Source: an uncultured Prevotellaceae bacterium
Lineage (GTDB): Bacteria; Bacteroidota; Bacteroidia; Bacteroidales; Bacteroidaceae
Assembly: GCA_946413885.1 (NCBI GenBank)
Contig: CAMKMK010000071.1
Location: 1 to 10,381 of the forward strand
Length of the DNA stretch: 10,381 bases
Direction: 5' to 3'
The notes under the pieces are model-generated. The model was not told the DNA's origin, made no database searches, and saw nothing but the letters and a program-made list of their open reading frames with translations. Positions 1-7,569 of this stretch are shown one piece after another; positions within the stretch are counted from its first letter, which is position 1, and every line of letters begins with the position of its first letter. A program made the translations under genes and the position numbers.

Positions 1-227
1 TGGAGTTGTCTGTGGCAATAGCCAACCGTATCTACGAAATCCTTGAAGCCAGAGGGATGTCGCAGAAAGATTTTGCCAAGTTGATGGGGAAGACGGAAAC
101 GGAGGTGAGCCGATGGTTGTCTGGTACGCACAATCTGACAATGGCCACTATATGCAAGATTTCTGCAGCCTTGGATGCAGAGGTTGTAAAAGTGGCGGAC
201 CACGAATTGGAACCTGCCTTTACATAA
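1..227 (+). CDS. XRE-family helix-turn-helix protein, HigA antitoxin-like (5' end outside window)
   Basis: The reading frame is open to the left edge (first full codon at 3-5, Glu), so the TTG at 6-8 is probably an internal leucine and not the start. About 74 residues are visible, ending at the TAA at 225-227. They form a compact Cro/C1-type helix-turn-helix: the first helix carries SQKDFAKLMGK, the recognition helix carries TETEVSRWLSG, and THNLTMATICKISAAL completes the bundle. This pattern is common in Bacteroidetes antitoxins of HigB/HigA modules, where the antitoxin follows a small RelE-like toxin and represses the shared promoter. The toxin, if present, would lie left of the window and cannot be seen. 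Bacteroidetes relatives are near 100 residues, so roughly 25 are missing. It could also be an orphan regulator. The DNA-binding fold is certain enough; the toxin-antitoxin role is an inference. Confidence 0.75.
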   Translation, partial: ELSVAIANRIYEILEARGMSQKDFAKLMGKTETEVSRWLSGTHNLTMATICKISAALDAEVVKVADHELEPAFT

Positions 228-235
228 GACAAAAG

Positions 236-326
236 TACGAACGAGTGGCATAAATGCAAAAAATGCAACCTAAAAGTTGCACAATTCAAAATGGTTCGTA
301 TGTTTGCTGCCGATATGAAACCATTT
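236..326. repeat. Nested inverted repeats in the convergent intergenic gap
   Basis: The 121-base gap between the two converging genes (228-348) holds three inverted repeats. TACGAAC at 236-242 matches GTTCGTA at 294-300 (7 bp). TGCAAC at 264-269 matches GTTGCA at 276-281 (6 bp, 6-base loop) and sits inside the first pair. AAATGGTT at 289-296 matches AACCATTT at 319-326 (8 bp, 22-base loop). The outer and right-hand pairs share bases 294-296, so they cannot form fully together. The most likely role is transcript ending for the genes on either side. I see no open reading frame of substance here. Confidence 0.5.
258..281 (-). terminator. Probable intrinsic terminator of the minus-strand operon
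   Basis: Read on the minus strand, the stem TGCAAC, loop TTTTAG and stem GTTGCA are followed directly by six T (complement of the A run at 258-263). This lies about 68 bases past the helicase stop codon, as expected for the end of the seven-gene run. The stem is only 6 bp with three G-C pairs, so it is weak by itself. No matching T run follows the hairpin on the plus strand, so it would act mainly on minus-strand transcription. Confidence 0.5.
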
Positions 327-348
327 CGAAAGGAACTGATCCTGTCCC

Positions 349-2697
349 CTATCCTATCACCTGGAACTTGGCAAAACGAAGAAGGAGTTGTTTGCGGCCA
401 GCATTCTCGAAATTAACGGTTGCCTTAGCATCGATGCCTGCCCCTTCGATCTTCTCAATAACTCCAATGCCAAAACGTTCGTGAGAAATCTTCACTCCAA
501 CGGAGACACCAGATGGTACGGAGGGAGGTGCTGATGAGGAAGAGGTGGGTCGAAGACGGACAAAATGGGAAGGTGGAGTCACAGGAGAGGAGGATGGGCG
601 TTCTTCCCTAAAAGGAGGAATCCTTTTGCCTGAAAAAGGACTGGAGGGCTGGGAAGAGGAGGGAGAGCCATAACGGGATTCAACATATCCTGTCCCTCGA
701 AATGTTGAACGGACGGATGGATTTTGCCCCATCGTGGAGGATGGGGAACCAGAAGGCTTCAGATAAGAGGGGTCAATATCCTGAAGGAAACGGCTGGGAT
801 TGGAGAACTCCATCTTACCATATCGAATACGACTCTTTGCATAGGTGAGAACCAAGTATTTCTCAGCACGGGTCATCGCCACATAGAAAAGACGGCGTTC
901 TTCCTCGATCTGACGCGGATTATCCATCGACATCTGACTGGGGAAAAGTGTCTCTTCCAGTCCTACCACAATCACGGCTCCAAACTCGAGTCCTTTGGCA
1001 GAATGAACTGTCATCAGGGTAACCTTGTCGTCCCCTTCGGATTCATCCTCGTCCATATCAGAAAGCAGACTAACTTCCTGAAGGTAATGAGAGAGCGAAA
1101 TCCCCTCGCCCTGCTCAGTATGTTCCTCCACAAATGAGCTCATACCGTCCACCAACTCCTGAAGATTCTCTTGCTTGGAGATGTCATCAGGGTCCTTCCC
1201 ATGATATATCTCACCCTGAATGCCACTCTCTCGTACAATCTGGATTCCCAATGAATATGCATCAGACGTGAAGGATGCCTGATGGAAAGACTGAATGAGT
1301 GACACGAATGTCTGCAACTTGGCGAGCGTACCTTTGTTGAGAGGAAGCAAGTCAGGACGTTGCAAGACTTCCCAAGGGGAAATGCCCATCTCGTTTGCTT
1401 TGGAGAAAACCTTTTCGAGCGTAGTGTTTCCAATTCCTCGTGTGGGATAATTGATGACACGACGAAGTGCCTCCTCATCTGACGGGTTGACAGCCAGACG
1501 GAAATAGGCAATCACATCCTTTATCTCTTTCCGCTGATAGAATGAAATGCCGCCATAGATGCGATACGGGATACTGTCTTTGCGCAACGCTTCCTCTAAG
1601 CTCCTACTTTGGGCATTGGTGCGATACAGGACTGCCATCTGGCTGAATTGAAGTCCCTCACGACGATTGAAATTACGAATCTTGCGCACCACAATATTAG
1701 CCTCATCGACATCGCTGTAAGCCTGACAAACCTCGATGGGAGAACCCACGTCGTTGCGGCTGAAGACATCCTTGTGAATCTGTCGCTGATTGTGATGAAT
1801 CAAACTATTCGCAGCCCCTACGATATTTTGTGTGGATCTGTAATTCTGCTCCAACTTGAAGAGTTTCGAGTCCGCGTACATCTTCTGAAAGTTCAGGATG
1901 TTATCGATATTGGCACCACGAAAACTGTAAATGCTCTGTGCGTCATCACCCACCACACAAACACGCTGGCGCTGATTGGTCAGGAGCCACACAATCTGAT
2001 GCTGGGCATAATTGGTATCTTGGTACTCATCGACCAAGACATACTGGAACCTCTCCTGATACCTTTGTGCGACATCAGGATGGTCCTTCAAGAGAATCCA
2101 TGTATAAAGGAGAAGATCATCGAAATCCATCACGTTGGCCCGTTTGCAACGATCGAAATAGCGATCATAAATCACTGGTATCTCGCGCATATTCATCGTT
2201 TCGCAACGACGATGCATCTCTGAACTGTTGCGGAAAGCATTTGGTAAAATCAATGAGTTCTTGGCACTACTGATAAGGGCAGCCACCGTGGAAGCTTTGT
2301 ATTGCTTCTCATCAAGTCCCATCTCACGAATAATGGTTCTCACCATATTCTTGCTGTCCGTTGCATCATAGATGGTAAAATCTGAATTGAAATCAATAGA
2401 ACGGCATTCGTAACGCAAGATTCGACTGAAGATGCTGTGGAAAGTGCCCATCCAGAGACCTGAAGCCAGTTCATCGCCCACCTGACGAGAGATACGCTGC
2501 TGCATCTCGCGAGCCGCCTTGTTGGTAAACGTCAACGCCAAGATACGCCAAGGTTCCATCCCATGCTCAAGCAGATAAGCTATCTTGTAGGTAAGCACAC
2601 GAGTCTTACCGCTACCTGCTCCAGCAATCACCAAGGATGGTGCATCGCAGCATAATACTGCCTCACGCTGGCTTGGATTCAATTCGTCGAGAAACAT
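349..2697 (-). CDS. uvrD: UvrD/PcrA-family 3'-5' DNA helicase
   Basis: This superfamily 1A helicase (782 residues) unwinds DNA with ATP in nucleotide excision and mismatch repair and clears proteins from single strands. All expected motifs are present in order: the Q motif (LNPSQREAV, 6-14), Walker A (AGAGSGKT, 25-32), motif Ia (ALTFTNKAA, 54-62), Walker B (DEYQD, 223-227), motif III (GDDAQSIYSFRG, 250-261), motif IV (QNYRST, 284-289), motif V (TVHSAKGLEF, 563-572) and motif VI (VAMTRAE, 606-612). Residues 645-730 form a Ser/Pro-rich linker, and the last 50 residues look like the small Tudor-like domain that ends PcrA proteins (HERFGIGVI, then VNFENAGRKQLL). Length and start fit the family. 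The gene begins 9 bases after the preceding stop and is the last of the minus-strand run. Whether it should be named uvrD or pcrA cannot be settled from sequence alone. Confidence 0.96.
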   Translation of the reverse strand: MFLDELNPSQREAVLCCDAPSLVIAGAGSGKTRVLTYKIAYLLEHGMEPWRILALTFTNKAAREMQQRISRQVGDELASGLWMGTFHSIFSRILRYECRSIDFNSDFTIYDATDSKNMVRTIIREMGLDEKQYKASTVAALISSAKNSLILPNAFRNSSEMHRRCETMNMREIPVIYDRYFDRCKRANVMDFDDLLLYTWILLKDHPDVAQRYQERFQYVLVDEYQDTNYAQHQIVWLLTNQRQRVCVVGDDAQSIYSFRGANIDNILNFQKMYADSKLFKLEQNYRSTQNIVGAANSLIHHNQRQIHKDVFSRNDVGSPIEVCQAYSDVDEANIVVRKIRNFNRREGLQFSQMAVLYRTNAQSRSLEEALRKDSIPYRIYGGISFYQRKEIKDVIAYFRLAVNPSDEEALRRVINYPTRGIGNTTLEKVFSKANEMGISPWEVLQRPDLLPLNKGTLAKLQTFVSLIQSFHQASFTSDAYSLGIQIVRESGIQGEIYHGKDPDDISKQENLQELVDGMSSFVEEHTEQGEGISLSHYLQEVSLLSDMDEDESEGDDKVTLMTVHSAKGLEFGAVIVVGLEETLFPSQMSMDNPRQIEEERRLFYVAMTRAEKYLVLTYAKSRIRYGKMEFSNPSRFLQDIDPSYLKPSGSPSSTMGQNPSVRSTFRGTGYVESRYGSPSSSQPSSPFSGKRIPPFREERPSSSPVTPPSHFVRLRPTSSSSAPPSVPSGVSVGVKISHERFGIGVIEKIEGAGIDAKATVNFENAGRKQLLLRFAKFQVIG

Positions 2698-2706
2698 GAG
2701 GAGGTC

Positions 2707-3285
2707 TTAATTGAGAATATACAGAATGCTTTGATACTGATAACTAATCATCATGGCGATAACGATCCATATTGCATGACGATGCAACCCATAGGAAACA
2801 AAATCAGCAAAATCGCGCAACGTCAGAATGCAACGAGCCATCAGACCATATATGAGGGAGGAGATAATGACAATAACACATAAAGCCAGAGGAAGTCCAT
2901 AAATGAATGGACTATACCTCAATCCTCCCGTAAGGCTAAGAAGCGGACTCTGGGGCAAGAGAGCTGCCATCAATAACAAACACAAAAGGAATAAGGCCAC
3001 AAAGGAGGAAGCGTAGAACGCTTTACGATGAGAAGATCCGCGAGAACGGGTAAACACATATTCCAGAACTCCAATCGTGGTGAGCAGAAGAATCAGAAAT
3101 TGAAGACCATAATTCCAAAAAGCATCCATCCCATGAGTAAATGTCCAACGCCAACCCTCGTCAGAAAGAAGAGAATTGACTGGAATATCAAATGCCGCCA
3201 GCATCCACGACAAGAAAGGGATCAAGAATGCTGTAAAGCAAAGAATTATCAACAGGATGGTGGAAAGATGGACTTTAGTCTTCAT
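2707..3285 (-). CDS. Short five-helix membrane protein, AbgT-transporter-like but heavily shortened
   Basis: This 192-residue protein has about five hydrophobic segments (near 9-31, 60-78, 90-110, 126-150 and 170-190). From memory, it matches separate parts of the roughly 500-residue AbgT (p-aminobenzoyl-glutamate) transporters. The N-terminal helix and the segment SLLSDEGWRWTFTH (38-51) resemble the AbgT opening. The loop with LPQSPLLSLTGGLRYSPFIYG (110-130) followed by a helix, LIYGL and a DFADFVSYG stretch resembles the AbgT region around SPF...YG. The intervening transport core and the C-terminal third are missing, so pumping by itself is doubtful. Its ATG (3283-3285) lies inside the end of the response regulator gene, an 11-base overlap that suggests translational coupling. 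It could be a regulatory subunit or partner of the sensor kinase. An unrelated membrane family with chance resemblance remains possible. Presence as a gene is firm; family assignment is moderate. Confidence 0.6.
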   Translation of the reverse strand: MKTKVHLSTILLIILCFTAFLIPFLSWMLAAFDIPVNSLLSDEGWRWTFTHGMDAFWNYGLQFLILLLTTIGVLEYVFTRSRGSSHRKAFYASSFVALFLLCLLLMAALLPQSPLLSLTGGLRYSPFIYGLPLALCVIVIISSLIYGLMARCILTLRDFADFVSYGLHRHAIWIVIAMMISYQYQSILYILN

Positions 3286-3997
3286 CAGGTACCAAATGAT
3301 TTAAATCGATGATATGAAGCTGCAGAGCACGAGTGACCAAACGAGTTGCATTAACGCCAACACGTTCGTTGGAAGGGAACAGACGATTGATGAGATCCAC
3401 CTGACGTTTCTCAAGGCTCTTGGTGCCAAAAGGCATCTGGCGAAGATTAGCAATCATATCCTTGGTGTAACCCAAAGCCAAATGACGCAGGAATCTCTCG
3501 TCATACTCATCGATGTCGTACTGAATCATGGCATCGAACTTCTCGCTTTCCGTATTGATAACCTTCTTGAAGCGAGAAATGATCTTCTCGAGAAGAGGTT
3601 CATTGAAAACCAAATGACGACCATGCATTACCAGTTCCACATCATCACGCTGAAGAAGATTACCTGTTTTAAGAATGATACCATCTGCTCCAGCATTGAG
3701 AACATCAACCCATAGACGCTCATTCAGTACTTCACCAGTGAAAATAAGAATCTTGACAGCGCTATAGCGTGAACGGATCTGACGACAGATATCCACCCCT
3801 ACCGTAGTACTGCCCCCCAAACCTAAATCCAAAAGAACAAGATCAGGTACCTGAACACGCATTAGTTTCCAAAACTCGCTCTCATTCTGAGCTGTTCCAA
3901 CGATCTCTGCCTCTGGTATATCCGAACGGAAAATCTGTTCAGTACCCTTGAGTTCCAACTTGACGTCTTCTACAATAATAACTTTGAAAGGATCCAT
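3275..3997 (-). CDS. Two-component response regulator, REC plus LuxR/NarL-like DNA-binding domain
   Basis: The protein (240 residues) has an N-terminal receiver domain with the acidic pair Glu10-Asp11, the phosphoacceptor Asp57 (in LVLLDLGLG), Thr87 and Lys110, all in the expected places, so it should accept phosphate. After a linker rich in charged residues (125-163), residues about 165-233 form a helical domain that follows the LuxR/NarL pattern (ERFLRHLALGYTKDMIANL, then a recognition-helix-like stretch ending in TRALQLHII). The part around FPSNERVGVNA is longer than in typical NarL proteins. I believe this C-terminal domain is the one catalogued as DUF5932 in Bacteroides regulators, but could not check. 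It starts 21 bases after the kinase stop and is surely the kinase's partner by position. Its last 11 bases overlap the next gene. The target genes are unknown. Confidence 0.92.
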   Translation of the reverse strand: MDPFKVIIVEDVKLELKGTEQIFRSDIPEAEIVGTAQNESEFWKLMRVQVPDLVLLDLGLGGSTTVGVDICRQIRSRYSAVKILIFTGEVLNERLWVDVLNAGADGIILKTGNLLQRDDVELVMHGRHLVFNEPLLEKIISRFKKVINTESEKFDAMIQYDIDEYDERFLRHLALGYTKDMIANLRQMPFGTKSLEKRQVDLINRLFPSNERVGVNATRLVTRALQLHIIDLNHLVPDED

Positions 3998-4018
3998 ATT
4001 TCAATGTGTTGTTTTATG

Positions 4019-7000
4019 TCATATATTCTTCTTAAGTAAGGTAAAGCAAATAGAGAAACCCTCCTCTTCTGAGCATGCATACAGGCGGAGACCTGGGTGA
4101 CCACTATAGGAATCGTGCTCGCGAATGATCTGGCGAATCAGCAAATAAGGGATATGCTCCCTATCAGGAGTGAAAAGGTTCTCCAGCTCATCGTCAGAAT
4201 GATGTATACCTCCAAATGTGGTTTGAATCTTAATGACTCGTTCTTCCTCATACGCACAGAACCGAATAGAGGATGAAGAGGAAAGATTCGATGAAACCAT
4301 ATTCGTCAACAGAGTCTGAAGCAGTAGCGGATCACCATACACATGACAATCCAAATCCTCACAGGACAGATTGACCTGAAGTCCATTTCTGTCAATCTGC
4401 TTCTGCAATTTCTGGCAGAAATCCTCAATCCAGGAACGGACGGAGATAACAGAACCATGAAAACAATTCTGCTCAACCTGTCGCATGGTTTGTGAATACA
4501 ACAACGTATATACATCTTTGTAATACGTAACCAATTCGTGAAGCTCAGAAATGTCATCTTCTGACGTGCCATTCTGAATCATGAAACCAACCATCTGCTG
4601 GATACGGGCAGGATAATACATTGTCTCATGCTTGATGGTACTAAGAGAATTATCCAGAATCTGATTCATGACATAGAGACGATTCTCTTCAAAACGTGAT
4701 CGATTGAGAGTCTCCTGAGCATCCTGGAGTTCAGTATTGAGCCGATATAATAAATCATCCTCTGCTGAGAGCTCTTTAAACACCCCATCAACAATATTGT
4801 GAATATACTCATTGCCAGAAGCGAGACTTTCCATATCAGAACGCAAAGGTGCCAACTGCTCCTGAAGAGAAGAATCTCCTTGCACATATTCATGATAGGC
4901 TGAAACTGGCAAAGAATGCAAATTCCCAGCAAAAGAACGAACACGATCCACAACCACAGACAATTTCTCCAATATGGAAGAATAGAGTTTCTCATTGCGC
5001 AAGCGATCACGAAGGAACAAGAAATAGAAAAGAACCAATGCGATAATGCTGGACAAAACCAACAGCACATAGAGATAAATGCTATCGGAGTGCATACGTT
5101 CCATACGCAGACAATAAGTCTCAAAAGTATTATCCTGGGTATAAAGCTGATGAAGACGAACGCACTCGGAATTGTTATATCGATAAATGTCCCACATGTT
5201 AAGCGATAAAGCCGCAATTGCCATCTCATTGTGCAAAGAAACAAGAAGTGCAGTATCCAGAGGTTCCTCCATTGACTGAATAGCGTATTCACCATAATCC
5301 AAAGCATCCTGGTAGCGTCCCTCTACATTTGAGATATACACAGAGTCATATAGAGCATAACTATCCTGAGCCTGTGCGGAACATACGAATATAACAAAAA
5401 GAATGACTGACACCACTTTAGGCAAGCGGAACCAGAATCGACTACCTATACCCTTCTGACTCTCCACACCAAAATCACAAACACTGAACATCGTGGAGAG
5501 TTTGCGGTACTTATTGATAATGCCCTTGCAATTCATGATGCCAAATCCGAAGCCCTTCTTCGAATCGGAATCACCTATCTGAGATGCATTATATACCTTA
5601 TTGTTATTGAGAATATCAACATCCTCTTGACTCATGCCAATTCCTGTATCTTGAATGTCAATCTCAACATAATCCTCACCCGTTGAGACATCGATGGAAA
5701 CCTCACCTCCTTCAGGTGTGAACTTGCGGGCATTATCCACCAGAGTGTTGATCATAAAGAGTGTCAGAGCCTCATCAGCCTTTACGGATAAATCTGTCTG
5801 AGAAACATTGAGGGTGATACCTTTCTTCTCGAAAGTATGCTTACTATGTAAAATGATATCAAACAAGGGTTGAAGGGGGAATGTCGTAATGTGTAACTTC
5901 AATTGTCCCTTCTGCATCTGTATCCAATCAGTCAGAACAGAATTGATATGCATAATCTCATCCGAGAGTTCTGCCACATATTGCAAACGGTCCTTCTCGG
6001 CAGAACCTTTTTCCTTCATTCGATTCACTTCAGCAAGGATACGGTCCATATAAGGTATAATGGCATATACGAGAGAGACTTTAGCACGTCGCTCGATATT
6101 TTCAGATTTGAAGGTCTCAATTTGATACTGACTACGTAATATGTTATCATTTGTCAGATCCAATTCAACTTGCTCTTTTCCAGCAATCTGTTTTAAGGCA
6201 TTTAAAGCGTTCGTGTACTCATCAGAATTGCGGAAAGAGCTGATACTCTGAGAATGATGAGCAGAACGATGTTTCATGCGAACAGAGAGGACAATTGCCA
6301 ATACGACTATGACCGCAATCAAGCATATAAGAATAATCAGTCGGACATGAATACCTTTAAGTTCGTGGCTAAGTTCCTCCATACGACTCTCGGATTCACG
6401 ATTCTGACGGGATTTGTCCAAGAGGTCTAGATAGATATTACGGTAATAATATGAAGACTCTTTGTCCCCTAATGCGCTATAGGTTAGACTGAGTTTCTCA
6501 CTTATACCAGCAATCCAAGGGGAAACAGACAAACTACTACGTTTTTTCTGTTCAGATACCAAAGAACGCGCACGAAGGAAATTAGAATGTGACTGTTGGT
6601 ATTTCCCTTCATCGAAATACAATTCTCCAAGAGTCCTGTATACACAGGCAGTTTGGAAAAGATCCTTGTATTTTCGGAAAAGGTAAAGGGCATGATTGGC
6701 CAATGCATAAGAAAAAACAGAATCATTAGTGGCTCTCCATTCAGCATGCAGACCATACAAATATGAAACAGCTTCCGCTCTTTCCTGGCATATTAAGGCG
6801 AAACGGGAATCAGCCATCATATAGGCTAACGATTGGAGTGAATTTGCCTCAAAGTATGTGTAACCATTTGCTGTTGAGAGCGTATATACACGGAACAGAT
6901 GATCAAATTCTGCAAGTGTAATATCTACGGAATCTCCCTGAACAAGACCTCCGCTGCCAAGCATATAATGATAATAGAGCCACTGAGTGGTATCGCTGGA

Positions 7001-7564
7001 AAGAGAGATGTTATCAGCTATGGATTGGATCTCCTGAACAGCTGGTTCTTGCTGGCCAAGATAGTAATAATATGTAGAACAGATAATATGTAATTCCGTA
7101 CGGGCATATTCTACGCGAACACGCTGGTTATCTGTTATTCTATCAATCTCCTCATCAATACGCTTGAGACGTTTCAATGCCCTGATACGACTGTCGAAGA
7201 AACGACGTCCCAAACCAGTACGTTGAGCAATTTTCATTTCCATGACATCAGCACAAAGCAACTCAATCTGATTTGTTGAACCACGATAGATATGATTCAG
7301 GATATGCAAGGATTGGTCATAATGCATTTGCTGATATGCAATATAAGCCAGATTGTTGAGTGCCTCGTACTTTCCATTCATATCATCCTGAGACATTGCC
7401 AAATGATATGCCTTTTTCGCATAATAAAGAGAAGTATCAATATCGGAATAACGGAGAGAATATGAGAGGTGATTCCAATGCTGAACCTGAGAGTCTTCAA
7501 CATATCGCTCACATGAGCATAAGATGAGACTTACCAGTATAAGATATTGATATACTCTTTTCAT
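4019..7564 (-). CDS. Tandem membrane sensor histidine kinase (TPR sensor, active-type ATPase, second degenerate kinase module)
   Basis: The single 1181-residue reading frame has two sensor-kinase-like halves. Half one has a signal peptide with a possible lipobox (Cys18), a periplasmic TPR-like helical region (about 25-400), a membrane helix (408-428), then a cytoplasmic kinase core with N-box LVDNARKFT (Asn611), DTGIG (639-643), GFGFG (671-675) and closing GIGSRFWFRLPK (to 716). Its first dimerisation helix keeps a proline (Pro504) but has Val499 where the phosphoacceptor histidine is expected. Half two starts with a signal-like hydrophobic stretch (717-731), a short periplasmic TPR-like region, a membrane helix (about 829-851), a coiled-coil-like stretch, KHETMYYP with His979, and a degenerate ATP-binding domain to the end. 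The layout resembles Bacteroides proteins that I recall as DUF5112-HATPase-DUF5113. It lies 5 bases after the PAP2 stop and directly before its regulator. The ligand is unknown. Confidence 0.9.
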   Translation of the reverse strand: MKRVYQYLILVSLILCSCERYVEDSQVQHWNHLSYSLRYSDIDTSLYYAKKAYHLAMSQDDMNGKYEALNNLAYIAYQQMHYDQSLHILNHIYRGSTNQIELLCADVMEMKIAQRTGLGRRFFDSRIRALKRLKRIDEEIDRITDNQRVRVEYARTELHIICSTYYYYLGQQEPAVQEIQSIADNISLSSDTTQWLYYHYMLGSGGLVQGDSVDITLAEFDHLFRVYTLSTANGYTYFEANSLQSLAYMMADSRFALICQERAEAVSYLYGLHAEWRATNDSVFSYALANHALYLFRKYKDLFQTACVYRTLGELYFDEGKYQQSHSNFLRARSLVSEQKKRSSLSVSPWIAGISEKLSLTYSALGDKESSYYYRNIYLDLLDKSRQNRESESRMEELSHELKGIHVRLIILICLIAVIVVLAIVLSVRMKHRSAHHSQSISSFRNSDEYTNALNALKQIAGKEQVELDLTNDNILRSQYQIETFKSENIERRAKVSLVYAIIPYMDRILAEVNRMKEKGSAEKDRLQYVAELSDEIMHINSVLTDWIQMQKGQLKLHITTFPLQPLFDIILHSKHTFEKKGITLNVSQTDLSVKADEALTLFMINTLVDNARKFTPEGGEVSIDVSTGEDYVEIDIQDTGIGMSQEDVDILNNNKVYNASQIGDSDSKKGFGFGIMNCKGIINKYRKLSTMFSVCDFGVESQKGIGSRFWFRLPKVVSVILFVIFVCSAQAQDSYALYDSVYISNVEGRYQDALDYGEYAIQSMEEPLDTALLVSLHNEMAIAALSLNMWDIYRYNNSECVRLHQLYTQDNTFETYCLRMERMHSDSIYLYVLLVLSSIIALVLFYFLFLRDRLRNEKLYSSILEKLSVVVDRVRSFAGNLHSLPVSAYHEYVQGDSSLQEQLAPLRSDMESLASGNEYIHNIVDGVFKELSAEDDLLYRLNTELQDAQETLNRSRFEENRLYVMNQILDNSLSTIKHETMYYPARIQQMVGFMIQNGTSEDDISELHELVTYYKDVYTLLYSQTMRQVEQNCFHGSVISVRSWIEDFCQKLQKQIDRNGLQVNLSCEDLDCHVYGDPLLLQTLLTNMVSSNLSSSSSIRFCAYEEERVIKIQTTFGGIHHSDDELENLFTPDREHIPYLLIRQIIREHDSYSGHPGLRLYACSEEEGFSICFTLLKKNI
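5360..5419 (-). other. Internal signal-peptide-like segment at the fusion joint of the kinase
   Basis: These codons give residues 716-735 of the kinase: a lysine, the hydrophobic run VVSVILFVIFVCSA, then QAQDS. It comes directly after the normal end of a kinase core (FRLPK) and looks like the N-terminus of an exported protein, with a possible SPase I site after CSAQA. It must carry the chain from the cytoplasm back across the membrane, since another membrane helix (829-851) returns it to a cytoplasmic second module. Whether it is cleaved cannot be told from sequence. Confidence 0.6.
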
Positions 7565-7569
7565 ATGGC

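Noticed and set aside
324..331. Palindrome TTTCGAAA in the intergenic gap
   Set aside because: Short and AT-rich enough to occur by chance; no second copy or operator pattern was noticed around it.
254..484. Plus-strand frame starting in the intergenic gap
   Set aside because: Most of it is antisense to the C-terminal domain of the helicase, and its protein looks random.
502..765. Ser/Pro-rich stretch of the helicase as a possible frameshift or insertion
   Set aside because: UvrD/PcrA proteins commonly have a variable, low-complexity linker here, and the reading frame continues cleanly into the C-terminal Tudor-like domain.
724..1137. Plus-strand frame of about 137 codons
   Set aside because: Antisense to the motif V and VI region of the helicase; no domain or signal seen.
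1609..2223. Plus-strand open frame of about 204 codons
   Set aside because: It lies wholly antisense to the helicase gene, whose motifs are complete, and its translation shows no recognisable domain.
4666..5307. Minus-strand open frame of about 213 codons rich in Trp, Cys and Phe
   Set aside because: It is an out-of-frame reading of the kinase gene; its odd composition is typical of a shadow frame.
5300..5425. The joined kinase halves as a sequencing or assembly error removing a stop between two genes
   Set aside because: The frame runs on without disruption, and I recall similar long proteins in Bacteroides; an error cannot be fully excluded without other sequences.
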